Assembly: GCF_901709675.1 (NCBI RefSeq)
Contig: NC_051091.1
Span: forward strand, 989,967-1,053,966
From: Syngnathus acus
Lineage: Eukaryota; Chordata; Actinopteri; Syngnathiformes; Syngnathidae
Reading direction: 5' to 3'
Length of the DNA: 64,000 bases
Below are positions 1 through 40,979 of the stretch, in pieces. Numbering within the stretch: the stretch's first letter is position 1; every line of letters starts with the position of its first letter. Below the pieces are notes generated by a model, which worked only from the letters and a program-made list of their open reading frames with translations, was not told the origin of the DNA and did not search any database. Made by a program: the position numbers and the translations under genes.

Positions 1-3000
1 TTCCACATAGCTCTACCAAAAACCGGGAGACTCTTCCCCAAAGCCACTTTGCTTTTGTAATTCCAAAATTGGCTTGCAAAAGGCTGCAGGGTGCGACACG
101 GCGCTACACGTCTTTCAGACTCTGCAAGTGGAAATTTCGTAAAGCCAACTCTGAACTGTCATCCGCGCTCAATGATTGATGACGCCACAAAGTCCAAGTT
201 GGTTTCTATCGAGTCATATCCTCTGCAGTCAACACCCACACACCCACATTAGTGCAATAGGAATGCATCCAGCTGTAGCTTGCTGTTACTGTGCATTCCT
301 GGGTGATACATCAAAATCCTGCCTCAAATCCTAACACTTGCAAAGGGGACACATTCTATAAATCACCTCAGGAGGGGAGAGGTGCAATGTGTGCAATGTG
401 TGTGTTTCTCATGCATCCTCTTCTGTCATCCTCCTTGAAAAAGTGACCTCTATGTACCTGTCATACATCGTCGCTCTGGAAAAGGCAGCGTTGGTGCAGT
501 GCAGCAGAGCGGCATGCCAGCCGGCTCACGCCAATAATAGAAAGTCATGGATTAGAGTTCCACTCACTGCATAGTATATTTGAATGGTTGGTGCTACGAA
601 GATTCATGTTTTATTTAGCTGAGAAAATAAGGATGTTAAAAGAATAAATAAATAGAATAAGCGGGGGCGCATGACTGCATGTGTAACTTTATTAGGGTTT
701 GCCGCAAAAATGTAATCAGGTAAGGAAACTTGAAAATGGATGACACACGCCATTCTCAATTTAATTAAATATCCTAAAATATCGTGTCTTTTAAATATAA
801 TAAATAACTGTCATTACTTGTTCTCTGAATGAGCCTCATGCAGCTTTTCCAATATGCAACAACGTTTCATTTTACTATGGTTACACAAGAAGAGAAACCC
901 ACACACGTACACACTAACACATGCATGCTCTAGTCTAGAGGGAGGTTATGTAACATACAGAGTCCAAAAAAAGGAGGGGGGGGGGGGATTAGAGAGCGAG
1001 GTATCTGTGCTGTGCCGTCGAGCCCGTGGCCGTGGAAGCGCTTCAGAGCAAAGCAGATTCAGCTCCATGCTTCGAGCCCGGCCGGCCGGCCGGCTGGCCT
1101 TTCAACTGCACGTGTGTGGCCTTGTGGCCTGCGGTAATTAGCTTTATTTACTTCTTTATTTATTTTTGCCTTCTTCCCGGCATTCCATCTTCAAAGGTGG
1201 GAGGGATGGCGAGCAGCATCCCGCATGTGCATCCATATCAGAGACCTTGTCCTCTGCATTCTGCTCCAATGGCGCACTTGGAAAATAAAGCTACAGCAGT
1301 AGTCGTGTCCCATCTGTGTGCGTGTGTAATAATAATAATAACCATTATTATTATTATGATGATTATTTTTATGATTGCCCTTTTGCTTTCTATTTATGAG
1401 GCCTAAGGCAATTCCCCTTCAATTGTGGTCTTATTCGGCTGAAGCCGCCAAACCCATAGGCAAGTCTTGATTGGCAATCGAATAAATAGTTTATAGAATT
1501 TTCGTCAATCTATTTGCTGAACTAGATGTGTGTATTTCTGGCAAAGGGATGCACGTGATGATCACCATAATTCCAGTACGCAGTAATTCCCTTTGACGTC
1601 ATGACTCTCAGGATTACATTTTCTACAGTATCTGTGTAGCGTCGTGATTGGTATTAGTTTTTGGACAATGTTTTTGTCCGATTTGCGCTCCATCGATTGC
1701 ATCGAAGCATTGAACATCCCCGACAAATGGGACGCGTGCCCAGTGCCCTTGAACTAAAGCCCCTTCCTCCAGTCATGCTGCACATTGGACAGATGCGCGC
1801 TCAAGACGAGATCAAGCGTTCTTAGCTGGAGTGCGACACCGGCGACACATCTGCCTCAGCAGCTGCTTATGAAACGTGGGGAAGATCTGGGTGTGACGCA
1901 ACCATAGCAAAAACAGAAGGAATTAAGGGGTTAGGACATGAGAGATTTTTTTTCTTCCGGAGGGCAAGGAGGGGATTAGACGCAGAAAACATATTGGCGG
2001 GCGGCACGATGCCGCCTTGTTGTTGAGGAGAGGTTAAGCCGAGCCAGGGACAGAACAGCGCTTAGCATACGTCAGTCACCAGTGACTCAGCCGTGCTGTG
2101 CGGGATGTTCACATCCGCGCCGCACATTTGACGTGCTTATTATTTGTCATTTTACCTCCCGTTACGGGGAACGTGGGGCAACTCTGCGGTTAAGTCAGAT
2201 TAGCGACGAGCTGGATTTATCACGGGGTCCTACCTCATTATAGATGAGAAAGGATGCAGCAAAGCGTGCTGGCGACTGGCATCCGAAATGAGACGAGCCC
2301 AGTAAAGGTTATCGGAGTACATTTTTTGGAGCTGCTTTTACTTCTGGCAGACATGAATGACATCATGCAACTGTTCTTTCTCCCAGTTAGTTTATCTGAA
2401 TGCTTGCTAAATCTTAATGCCATGGGCCCACTGTCCAGTATGCCCTATTGTCAAGCATCATTATCCTGAAAAAGCCCTATTGATTGTTGCTAGAGACTTA
2501 GCTCTAAGTGTCCCTCAGAGAGAAAGAACATGGTTAAGTCTGTCTTGTTGGAAGACTGTGAGTGCGTATTGCAGAATTTCTTACCAGGCCTCGAGGCTGG
2601 AGGTTGCAAGCTTCTGGGTGAAGATTTGAAAGTGCACAAGCTTGAAAACGCTGAAAATTGCAGGTTAACAGATGAACTCTCGAGGCTTACGGTCGGAGAA
2701 AACGGCTTGAAGATTTGCAACTGGAGGCCAAAGGCTTGTAGGCTGAAGCCAGGAGGTCACAGAGCAAAAGCTTCAATTTCAAAATTTGTGGTTGGAAGCT
2801 CAAGACTCAAAACTGCCGACTCAAGAGTAAAGATTAATAAGCTACCAAAGTAATAAGGTCATGCAAGTCTATCGGAGTATTTCTCTTGTAAACCGATTGG
2901 ATGGCCTGTGTCTGTCTCCTGGCTAATGACAACCGTGCTTGTGTTCGTTCAGTCTGCGTGTTTGTAAATACTCACTGTTTTAAATGGCGTGTAGCATTTG

Positions 3001-4035
3001 TTACGCCTGCCATCTGTTTGCAAGAAAAGAGAGAGCATTCATTTCATTTGAGTGAGAGCAACTGTTAGATCGTACAGCTTGTCTTGGCCCACTCAACCCT
3101 ATTGAGATAATTGATAGATGATGTTGAAGGCACATTATCTTAAAATGCTGTTTTCCGTTCATGCGATGCTTTGTGTCTGAGATGGATGTATAGCAGTATC
3201 GTGCCATGGTGAAAATTCATGTTTGGAATGAAGAGATCCCTTTTGTTGATCCCTCTCAATTCCCGTTGCTCTTGAACTCGTATCGAATGCAGCATCTCAG
3301 CGACATTTTTCTCCTTGCAGACACACATTCATATTGTGTCCCTTATCATTGTCATAGCTCTGCCAAGGAGTAATGTGTTTGGTCTTGCACACAAAAGCAA
3401 ATTTCCTCAAGATATTGTGCAAGACTATGGCCAGTTAAAAAAATATTTGGAGACGAGGAGGGGCTTCTAAGACTTTGATTAGAATGGATCGCTACTATCA
3501 TATGGGGAAATACCAGTAAGAATCCAAGTGCTTTGGGTAAGGTAGGGGTTGGGGTTTACCATTAGGGTTAATATTACCTTGTAAGTTTAGGTGCAAGAGG
3601 TAGTTTGCCCGGTGAGAATGAAATGAAACGACTGACTTTGGAGATACTAGTATTAGTAGTCCCATTGCGGGAGTTGAAACTTTTACTTCCCTACTAATTT
3701 AGGGAGCATGCTTTTTTGTAATCTTTGAAATTTCCCATGAGTGGGAAATTGAGCTCCAATCGGAAGCTCGACAGATAGGGAAAGCTTTTTTTGCCCATGC
3801 TATCTCCTGCCTCCAGAGTATGGCGTCGAAATTTTGCCATCATTTCAAGGATTGATGTACGGGGGGGGGGGGCAAGGGACGGAAGTGCAAATGAATAAAG
3901 TTAAATCGATGTCAATTACTTAAAAAAAAAAAAGTCAATTAGGTAAGACCTGCATTGGTTACCTCAGATTGTGATGACTGATGGACAGCTAAAGAGCCAC
4001 CAAGGACAGATATCACTCACTGTAACTGAGTTAGT

Positions 4036-4222
<187 letters not shown>

Positions 4223-4699
4223 GGAGAGATTGGAGGAAGGGCAGAACAGCATCAGTCATCATTGTCACTAAACACTGCAGTGTTTGGCTCAGGTCCACAC
4301 ACGCACACGCACACGCACACACACACACACGTATCGGAACACCCCGGCCACCGCGCAAACAGGATAAGCAGCTGCATAATTCATAAGCGTGATCAAAGGC
4401 AGACAATGGTTGCTGTCTTTGAGTATGCGGGTCCATCAGGACTCATTCCGACACATCACACGCGGAGGTAAAGATGGAGGGATGACCTCTTTACGTCCAG
4501 CCTCCCTCCCTCTCTCCCTCCCTTCCTCCACCTTTTATTCAAAGAGCACTTTTGTCTAGACCAAGTCAAAGTGGAGATAACGTTGGCTGTGTTTGTGGGA
4601 GTTGCTGCAGAAAATCCAGAGGGGGCAAAAAAAAAAGTGTTTTGGCTTCATTGCTAAATGAATATTTCATGTAATGCGGATGAGTATGAACATCCAAGC

Positions 4700-4800
4700 T
4701 ATATGCAGTACATATCAAAAGTCTACACACCCTTGTTCAAATCCCAGGCTTTTTTATATGAGAAATGAGACCATTTAAAAAAAAAAAAAAAAAAAAAAAT
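4700..4800. repeat. Old interspersed repeat fragment with poly(A)
   Basis: The phrase AGTCTACACACCC followed by a degenerate segment and a 30-base A tract resembles a repeat piece common in fish genomes. It is too short and worn to assign a family. Confidence 0.35.
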
Positions 4801-5469
4801 CTACCCACAGCCCCAATGAAGTGAATTGGTTATTGAAAACATATGATGTCATTGCATCAGTTTAACAGGTATTCAAGGTGATACCTTAGCACATCCCAGA
4901 GGCCTTGTCATCACTGGAAATGTGGTGGCGGGCGAGGGGGAGGGAAAAGGCATGCCCTTAAAGCTTTCAACTCGTAACTGCTAAACAGTTGTTTCATTAT
5001 TTATTTAGTCGTCTGCCTGAGGCTGCAAATATCCTCTACCCCAGCCCAGCCCAGCCCCGCCCCGCCCAATTGTTGCGGTGGGTCTCTGTCTCCGCAAGGC
5101 GATCGTACACAGCAAAGAGTAAAAAGCTGAGCTTCACACACATACTTTGTGCACACTATCCGTAAAGGAGTGTGACTTCAGTGGGTCGCCCAGGTAATGC
5201 ACCTGTACTGAGGCGCCTGATAAATCTCACAATGCTGCAGTCTTATCTGTTGCAGGGAGGGAGGCAGACGGAAGAAAAGTGCTTCACTGTGTGTGCGTGC
5301 GTGTGTTTACAGAGAAAAGAAGAAAGTCGGATAAGACAAAACCATTGAGTTGACATAAACGCAAGTGCAACTTCAATCCGATGACTCCGTCGAATAATTA
5401 AAAGGATAATCAGTTGTAAAACAATTCACTAGTGACAGGCAGCTGTAATGACTCTCAGCAATTCTTGTC

Positions 5470-5650
5470 TACGAGCGGTTTGCTCATGTGCCTCGCAGTC
5501 ACGAGGTTCTGGGTTGGAATCTCTTGTGTGGCACTTGCAGGATTTCTTCCAAGTACTCGAGCTTCCTCCCACATATCCAAAAAACATCCAAGACTCCATC
5601 TTGTCCAATGCTTCTTTGTCGACACGTGCCTTGCTATTGACTGGCGATCG
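5470..5650 (+). repeat. Degenerate tRNA-derived SINE copy
   Basis: The segment follows, with many changes, the intact SINE at 6709-7075 read on the opposite strand: a CCTCGCAGT block, a GGGTTGGAATC box-B remnant, CTTCCTCCCACATATCC, CAAAAAACATCC and a GGCGATCG block appear in the same order. Its divergence makes it much older than the intact copy. Confidence 0.55.
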
Positions 5651-6239
5651 ATATCAGTTATATTTGACTGTGTTTGAAGATGAAGAATGCGCATACTGTG
5701 CCCATGGTTGGAGAAAGCACAGTCAATTTGCCTCATCCGACTTTAAAGTGCCACGTCTGTCGGTGCTACTGCAGCATTTTGCCTGGCGGAGGACGTGCAG
5801 CACTTAAACAGTTTACAAGCTACTTTGGCCCTAAATAATGCACAAGTAAGCTGGCTGACCTCGTGTCTTGTCAGCTTTGTAAATTCCATTTGGAACTTTT
5901 TCACATGAGAAAGTCCTTCAACAGATACTGTACGAAAGATTTGGAGGAATAAAAAATAGCCAGCGATGCTTCAAGCCTTGTTCACATACATGTGCAGATG
6001 GGGAGTAGAAAATGGAAGGAAGTGTTTTGTATTTGTGCTATTTTCCATGCAGTATACATGACCCTGGGCTTACAAACAGGTTGTTGGTCCCATGGCTAGC
6101 GTAATGCTTCAGATAGCAGACTTGGATATCGCACCTGTAGTAAATGGATGGATGCGTTTGCCCTTCTTATGACCTGGCACTTGATGAAAAGTCAAAAATG
6201 GCACCACCTTTGCGCTTGCACCAATTTCCTTAGTGCTGT

Positions 6240-6455
6240 GTAGTAATTCAAGCCAACCTCTTTCAAAACTGGACTTAAAACTCACCTCTTTACCTTAGCA
6301 TTTCCGTAATTTCTCTCATATCTTGGTTGTTGTCCAGTTGTTTTATACTTGTCCTTGTTTTGTTTTCTTGTTTTTTATCTGCCATGTAGCACTTTGAGAT
6401 TCCCCCGAATATAAAGTGCGTTATAAATATAATTTATTATTATTATTAACCTCAC
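6240..6455 (+). mobile_element. 3' tail of a LINE-like retroelement
   Basis: AAACTCACCTCTTTACC, CATGTAGCACTTTGAGATTC and AAGTGCGTTATAAATATAA followed by a short (ATT)n tail are the kind of 3' end seen in fish non-LTR retrotransposons. No reverse transcriptase coding remains, so it is a 5'-truncated copy. Family assignment is from memory and uncertain. Confidence 0.5.
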
Positions 6456-6708
6456 CTCTCCCTTACAACTCAATATTTTTGCCCATTCATTGGTACTATC
6501 CTTAGCTTACTTTTTTTTCCAACCCCTTCGGCTCGCCAGCTCGAGCCAATATCTCCGGCTGGGCCTTTTGGATCCAGAGAGTTAGTTGTGCGGCTGATGG
6601 GACGCTCCCACCACCTTTCCAAAGGTGGCCAAGCTTCGATGGGGGTGGGGGTGTTCAACGTTCATGCCTTGCGGATGCACGAACACGCTGCGAAGGGATG
6701 TCGAAATT

Positions 6709-7075
6709 CCATCCATCCATCCATTTTCTGAACCGCTTAGTCCCCACGGGGGTCGCGGGAGTGCTGGAGCCTATCCCAGCCGTCAACGGGCAGTAGGCGG
6801 GGGACACCCTGAACCGGTTGCCAGCCGATCGCAGGGCACACAGAGACAAACAACCATTTGCACTCGCACTCACACCTAGGGACAATTTGGAGTCTTCAAT
6901 CGGCCTACCAAGCATGTTTTTGGGATGTGGGAGGAAACCGGAGCGCCCGGAGAAAACCCACGCGGGCCCGGGGAGAACATGCAAACTCCACACAGGGAGG
7001 GCCGGAGGTGGAATCGAACCCGCACCCTCCTAACTGTGAGGCGGACGTGCTACCCAGTGCGCCACCGAGCCGCCT
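6709..7075 (-). mobile_element. Intact tRNA-derived SINE with 13-bp target-site duplication
   Basis: Read on the minus strand the 367-bp element starts with a tRNA-like head (box A around TGGCGCACTGGGTAGCA, box B GGTTCGATTCC) and ends in AAAATGG plus (ATGG)n. It is flanked by identical 13-bp copies of GGATGTCGAAATT at 6696-6708 and 7076-7088. Pol III boxes, a simple-repeat tail and a perfect direct duplication are the marks of recent LINE-driven retroposition. Older fragments lie at 5470, 12880, 13190 and 25186. Confidence 0.88.
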
Positions 7076-7885
7076 GGATGTCGAAATTGATTTGGAAAAT
7101 TGAAATGTGAAAGCAATTCAGCCCGCTGGTCCAATTGCGGTCAGCTGTAAAAAATGCAGTCCAAGCAGGATCTGGAAGCAAAGAAGTTGAAGTGAAAGCG
7201 GAGGGACCCGTGTCAAAATGGAAGGTGGCGAAGCATTCAAATTCACACTAAGGCAAAGTGGCAGCCTGAATACTGATAAGGGCCACGGGTCCACTCTGCA
7301 GTCACATACAGTGACATTAATGTTCCGTTTTAAAAATGCATCCTGGCCAAGAATAGTCAAGGATGAGGGCCATTCAAAGTCAACACCTCTTGACTGCCAG
7401 GCAGACGTGTTAACCGTGCTGCTGAGATCCAGGCATCGGTGCCACAGGAAAGCATGTTCTGAGATTTGCGACCCAAAATCTCAGACCGGTGAGGCACCCG
7501 TGCTATTTATTGTGCTGCCCCTTTCAAAACATTCTCCATCAAAATATAATCATGATCTGCTGGCTGCGACTCCCAAAAAAAAAGCTCTTTGCCGTGTTGT
7601 GAGAACGTCCCATGTTAATATATTTTCAATCCCGATTTGACTGGAATTTAGATTAAAGTGACCTTAATCCTTTACCTCGTTTCACCGGCTGCGGGCGAGC
7701 CAGAAGAGACCTATAGCCTCTCGGCTGGCGGACTGGAGTGTTGAAGTACTTCTGCGGCGGAAATCATGGGCAGAAAATGCGTGCCTGTTTCTTTACTCTT
7801 CTTTCACATCTTAAAATGTATCAATTTCATTTTGTGCTCAATGCAAGCATGCGTAATTATTATATAATATTATATGAACTTTATG

Positions 7886-7886
7886 A

Positions 7887-7958
<72 letters not shown>

Positions 7959-7959
7959 C
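7886..7959. repeat. (GATT)n microsatellite
   Basis: About 18 perfect GATT tetranucleotides, then two imperfect GCAGTGATTGATT units. Confidence 0.95.
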
Positions 7960-8878
7960 AGTGATTGATTGCAGTGATGATTTTAACAATTCTATTTGAA
8001 TATATAACGTGTCAGGATTATTAGCAAGAATGTCATCATTTGTGATGATAGCATGAGAAGCATTGGTGTGTAAAAAGAGCTAACTATAACAAGAGTACAA
8101 TTGAGTTGCATCTTTCTGATATGTGTTTGTAACTCCATTTGATGCGTTCAACTTTTACGTCCTCCAAGCCCTCCAATAATGATGGTTATTGTTACTTTTC
8201 AGTCTCTTCACGACTGCACTGCGCCCGGCGCGCCGGTCGATAGCGCAAATTCAAATGCTCCCTTATGGCTCTGTCCAAAGAACAGAAGAACTGTAAACTG
8301 GCCTTGTGAGCTGCAAAATGTGCAAACACAGTACTTGTGAGGGAAGCACTTGTAGACCAACAATCGCTCTCTTCACTCCACTCGTCTATTTATGCGTCTG
8401 ACTTGACCTAATATTTGAACTCCATTAACCCCGATAAAGCCTCCTAAAAAAACAAAGCAACCTAAATTACTGTCGCATGTACAGCGTGACAAATATACAG
8501 TAAAGTCATTGTGGGAGTCAGCATGTTTGGGAGGTGAACGGTAAATTGCCTAAATGGTGCGTCGGGGACATTGTGATCTGCTTTGGCTAGTTGCCCGGGA
8601 GATCGTAAACACACACGACGACAACAATGACAATCGGCAAAGGCACCTTCGCAGAGTGACTTACAATTTGGATGACGAGTGCTGTGAAGTTCCGTTGACC
8701 GCTATACCGTGCATTCCTTTGTTGAATGGGGTACATCTTAATATCATTGATTTATTTATTTTTTTAAATAATATGTAACTAATAATCTTGGTGTGTGCGT
8801 AGAGCTAATGCTGGGTGTGATGTCTTTTCTTTCTGTTGGGAGGCAGCATCGTGCGGAAAAGACTCTCGTCATATAATA

Positions 8879-9802
8879 CAGTGGTCCCCAACCTTTTTTG
8901 CACCACGGACCGGTTACGTGTCAGAAATATTTTCGCGGACCGGCCTTTATATAAATAAATATATTTATATATTTATTATTTAAATATTTATATATATAAA
9001 TAGGATGAAATAAAATGATACGACTGGCATAAAAACAAATATAAACCACATAAAAATAAAACGTTGAATTAGTGGGAGCACCGAGCTCTTTTCTCAGAAA
9101 TGAGCCGTTCCCATCTAGGCGTAATCGGAGACAATGACACCCGAAGTGGTTAAGGTTTGTCTTTAAATGCAGGATGCTTGGTCTCCATGTGCCGAAGCAG
9201 GTTTGAAGGCTTCATTGCCTCGTTAGCTAGCCTTTCGCCACATATGCGGAGTGCACTTGGCGCGTCAGAGTCACCTGTGGCGATAAATCCATATTTTAAG
9301 TAGGACTCCAGAAATGTTCTTTTAAATGCAGCTTTCCTTTTCTTAGAAGTCGTAGCCTCTTCTTCTTCAGTGTCCTCATTGGACGTTTTTCCCTTTCCGA
9401 AGAAGCTTTCCAAACTTCTCTGTTTCTTGCTCATTTTTGCTTGCCTCGCGGGCTTGACTGTGGTGACATGTCACGTGACCGAGACGAGCGCCCTGTGTCA
9501 AGAGTCCTTATTTTTCAGATGCACCGACAGATGTAATTGGGAGAGATTCGCCAAATTTTTTATATTTTTCAAAATAAATTCTTACTCATTTTTTCTAGCT
9601 TTGCGGGCTCGACTGGGGAAACATGTCACGTGACCGGGACGAGCGTCTTAACCTGAATGAATTGATCGTCAATGAAAAAACAAACAAAAAAAAAAATTAT
9701 TATTATTTATTTTTTTTTTTTTTTCCTGTGCGGCTCCGCGGCCCGGTACCAAGTGACCCACGGACCGGTACCGGTCCGCGGCCCGGTGGTTGGGGACCAC
9801 TG
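8879..9802. mobile_element. Non-autonomous hAT transposon with perfect 8-bp TSD
   Basis: The 924-bp element has inverted ends starting CAGTGGTCCCCAACC and finishing GGTTGGGGACCACTG; pairing continues loosely into GGACCGGT. It is flanked by identical 8-bp copies of ATATAATA at 8871-8878 and 9803-9810. Terminal CAGTG and an 8-bp duplication are diagnostic of the hAT superfamily. The interior keeps only a short minus-strand piece of BED-type transposase and two diverged copies of a block around ACATGTCACGTGACCG. No catalytic domain remains, so it would depend on a transposase supplied elsewhere. Confidence 0.9.
9150..9434 (-). pseudogene. BED-finger N-terminal fragment of hAT transposase
   Basis: A 94-codon frame begins MSKKQRSLESFFGKGK, passes a short acidic stretch and ends with ANEAMKPSNLLRHMETKHP, the distal half of a BED zinc finger as in ZBED-like hAT proteins. 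The proximal half reads ALRICGE: the position expected to hold the first zinc-binding cysteine of the CxxC pair is leucine, while the second cysteine and both histidines are present. The frame stops just after the finger, so dimerisation and catalytic regions are missing. It sits inside the 8879-9802 element. Confidence 0.7.
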
Positions 9803-11079
9803 ATATAATATACCATTGAAGAAGATACATGAAATGTTTGTTGAGCATCTGCAAATCATTTTCCCATCAGTTGACCCCTAATGGTATTCCCAAAAAGGTT
9901 TGTGTGGCTTTGGTAAGAGTATCCAATGTGCAGTGAGCCTCAAAGCTGTGGATTTGGACCATGGATAGCGAGAGGCTTTGACAGAGTGAGCCGCTGTTGG
10001 ACGCCTCCCATCAGATTGCAGAGCAATAAGCCGCTCAGGGGGAGGTGAGTTCTTCTTGAGCTGCGTCATGTTTCCTGAAGCGGCCCGTCCATCAGTTGTG
10101 CAATGACGGACTTTAATTGTGAGAGAGTAGGAAGAAATGAAGTGTGAAGGATCGCATTCTTTGGGGGCATCCGACCTTCACATGTAGTCAGCGATACTAT
10201 GTGCATCAGATCATTCATTTGTCCCTAGTTCACAAGCTGACTTGGTTGCTGTGCTGTGTGTTTTCATCTTTACAGGAATGCCAATTGCTAAATACAACAA
10301 ATTCAAGTTTGCTTCTCATGGAAAATCTTTTTGCCAATATTTGCATAGAACATGCGAGTTGGCACTCATAAATGGCTTACTTGACTGGATTGCCTTACTT
10401 GACCCTCAATGGAGAAATGTCAATCAGTTAACTGAATGGCAATTTTAAATCTCTGGCTATTTTTGTCATCATCCGTGTTAGGGTCTCGTCCCGCGAGGAT
10501 TCAAATGCTAGAGTAGAGCAAGGCTATCAAGAAGTTCATATTCATCAAGCTCTGGAGTCATGGAGCCAGTGGTTTTGGTGTTCCATTCGCCAATCTTCCG
10601 TCTGTGTCTTCACGCTTTGTTTTTTGTCCTCGTCATTTGTTGGTCTGTGTCTAGCCGTGGCCGGCGTCACGCCACATGGTCGCCGCGGCACCGCTATAAA
10701 TAACTTGGTCTTGCAGCACTGAGGTCTGAGAGCCAGAGGGAGAAAGAGCAAGCTGCTGTCTCCCCAAGGTGGTGCTCCAGGCCTGAGGCACGACACATTC
10801 ATGTCGTTCATTTTCTTTTCAAACTAATCTGGGATGAATGAAGAGTTACGTACAGTGCAATGAAATGGTCCATCCAAAAGAGATGCTTTTCTCGGAGTAT
10901 ATTTTGTGTCTTACGCTTCACTCAAACTCTGATGAACTGGTCTTATCAATTTATTCTGAATGAACTTTTTGAATTGTAAAAACATGGCCACCCTATATAG
11001 TATGTCAAAGGCCTGCATCGTCAAACGTCACTCGTCTGGCGCGTGTCGTTTGACTTCCTGTTTTCGTCTCTCTTTGCAG

Positions 11080-37947
<26,868 letters not shown>

Positions 37948-40781
37948 AAAAGCACCCCCGCCCCACCCCTCCCCTTCCCTCCAACCAACCTGACCATGAC
38001 CAATCCCCCCCACCACCCGCCAGTCCTGCTCCTGTCTCACCCAACTCACTCAATGCTGCTTCATCTGCTTCATGTCGCACTCACTGTTTAACGGCATATC
38101 ATACCCAACAGGCAGCCCGACTCGGCGAGCAGAATCGCACCGGGTCCAGCTGTAGCTGTTGGTTCCGTCTCGGTTAGCGTCGGCCAAGCCGTGGCTGCGA
38201 ATGCATGCAAACTTGGCTTTTCCGTTCCAATCGGTGTCGTTTGCAAAAGGTGAGGAAAAAAAGGCAAAGAAGATGCTTAAAAGGTCTCCCGTTGTCGGGA
38301 CCTTAGCCCGCCGCTAAGACGACCACCAGCCAAGAAAGGGGTCTTCACGTACAAACTGTGAACTCCACGCAGCGTCGTTTGCCCAACTGTATGTGCCAAA
38401 AACAAAAAGAGGGAAACAAATCGTTCTTTTTTTTTTCCAAAACAATGAAATATCAACGGCTTTGTTTTTTAATTTGACACAAAAAAACAACAACTCTCAC
38501 ATAAGACCAAAGATACCAAATCCCCAAGGACCGCTTGTGCACATTTGAGATGTTTCCCTTTTCCAACACACCTAATGATCTGCTCCTCATCAATCTCTGC
38601 CGGAGCCTGATAACGATCCCAATCGTTTGGATCAAATGTGAAGCATCTAAAACATGCAGGATAGCAGCCCCTGAGGACCGCAGTTCGATACTTGGTTAAT
38701 AGAGTTTGGTTGTGTGCGCTTCATTCAAAACAATGCAATCACACGTCAGAAATAATGCATGGAATCAATTGCAATATTTGTCCTGGATCTCATTTGGCTG
38801 GCTGATGGATATTGCTCACAGGCAGGCTAAGAAAGAGTTTTTTTGTGTCAGATTAAAACAAGAAATAAAATAGTCATTTCCTATGTTTTTAGTGCCAATT
38901 GAATGGTACACAGATTGAGAAAGAAAAAAAAAGGAGGTTAGTTGAGCTTGTAGACAAGCCAAGCTATCGTCACAACGAGGACGCAAATCATGGGACCGGG
39001 GGTAAATGATCACCAACAGCAACCCTTTGTGTGGATCTCTGTAAATAATGTACAAGCTCTGATGCTTCGTTGGGTATGAGTGTAGTATTTTTGTGATATA
39101 TTCCAAGAAGAAAAGAACAAGGGGGATAAACAGTCCTTCGCTATGAGAGAGCGCTTGAAAACGAACGGTGGTTTTAAATTTCTATTTATTTATGGGATGG
39201 CCCATGCGCACACTGCACCTGCACTGTTCATCGAAAAGTGTTATTTTTTCATCTAGAGAACAAAAAAAAATAGCTATTTATGTTTGTAGACGGAGTTTAT
39301 CGATAGAGTATGTCATCCACTCGACAACCTATTTGTCGTTTCTTTGCCAAATTTCGATACAATATACGTGCCATATAATTTACAGAGTCAAATTCGATAT
39401 CATCGGAGAACAAAGAAAAAAGGAAAAGAGGTCTACGTGAAGCGTGGGATTATTGGAAAGTAGATAAAGTAGGAATTTCATGACGAGAGGATTTCGGCTT
39501 CTGTAGCAAGGAGACCCACTTTGTCCACCTGACAGACTTCTATGCAGTAGACTCACCAGTGACATTTTTTATACCGAGAAATATACAGTACATATTTCAT
39601 GAATACCCGGTACTGTGCGCGAGTCTTAAGCCACCTGAAGCTACCTTTGTTGTTTTGTCCTCCTTTTTCTATTCTAAGCTTGCAAGATTCCACAAAAGCA
39701 ATGACTCCACATTCACGCGGAGTTCATGAAAAATTGCCTCTTCGGAGCCACAACAGCTGCAGAACCCAGCCGAGGCAAAATATTGCTATGACGATCAAAT
39801 CAGCAGCATGAGCAATTGAAATGAATTGGCCGTTTACATGCTAAATGAAGTTTTAAAATTGAGTTGTTGTTTTTTCTTTCTATCCTAAATCTGAACCTTT
39901 TTTACACGCAAAAGATGCCGCAAAATGTCCAGCTTCAGACCACTTCCAGCGCTGCATTCCCACTTCGAAAACAAACGACTTCTCTGATGGTAGAATGACT
40001 TTGCTACCTCATTCTGTTTATATTCAGAAAAAAATAGACAAAGGCTTTATTCCTCAAAGTAGGCCTGTATTTCATGTTATTAGAAGCCACTGTGACTGAC
40101 ATGATGCAGTTTCTAACACAGTCAAAAATGTGATTCAATTCAAATGTATTCTTCAAATGTTGAAATGGTACCAAAATGTTTGAAAACAAACTCCCCCGTC
40201 GTTCCCAAATCACAATGATACGGCCCGTCCGTCTCTGTGAGCCAGGAAGTAGTAGCTTTAAAAAATAAAAATCTGTTTGCTAAAACAATCAATCTGATGG
40301 TGGTTTAAGACTTAGCGACTGTATAAACGCTGGATTGTGTTATTAGGTTGAGAAGCGCATCTCGGAAGGAACGTGCAATAGCTCAAATATGGACTCATGT
40401 TCATTTTTTTCTTAAGGCATCTATTTTGTATAACATCTTCTGAAGAGTCATCTCGAGTCACTTTATTTGTTTTTGGGGTGGGGTCACTTGCACTTGTAGT
40501 AGAATTATAAAGAGATACTTTACATATTTATACATATATACAGACATATATATCTATATCTATACAGTATATGAGTATTGAAAAATAAATTAGTTTCTAG
40601 TTAGCTATTTAAAGCAAACAAAACAAAAAAGCTTTCTTTTTGGTGTTGCTTGAATGTCTAGGACCATTTGTGGTGAATGCTGCTAGTTCTGGTAGATTTG
40701 GGTCTTTGTACTGTACAGAAAGACCACCAAAACCACATTGACACCACCAGGTGGTGAAGAATGAACAACTAAAAAGGGGAG

Positions 40782-40979
<198 letters not shown>

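Noticed and set aside
2530-2853. 107-codon plus frame with charged, repetitive composition
   Set aside because: Looks like a degenerate local duplication; no family resemblance and no splice signals consistent with slc12a5.
10690-10811. GCTATAAATAAC followed by a transcribed-looking segment, a possible internal slc12a5 promoter
   Set aside because: The following ATG opens only seven codons, and no donor in the phase required by the 11080 exon was found.
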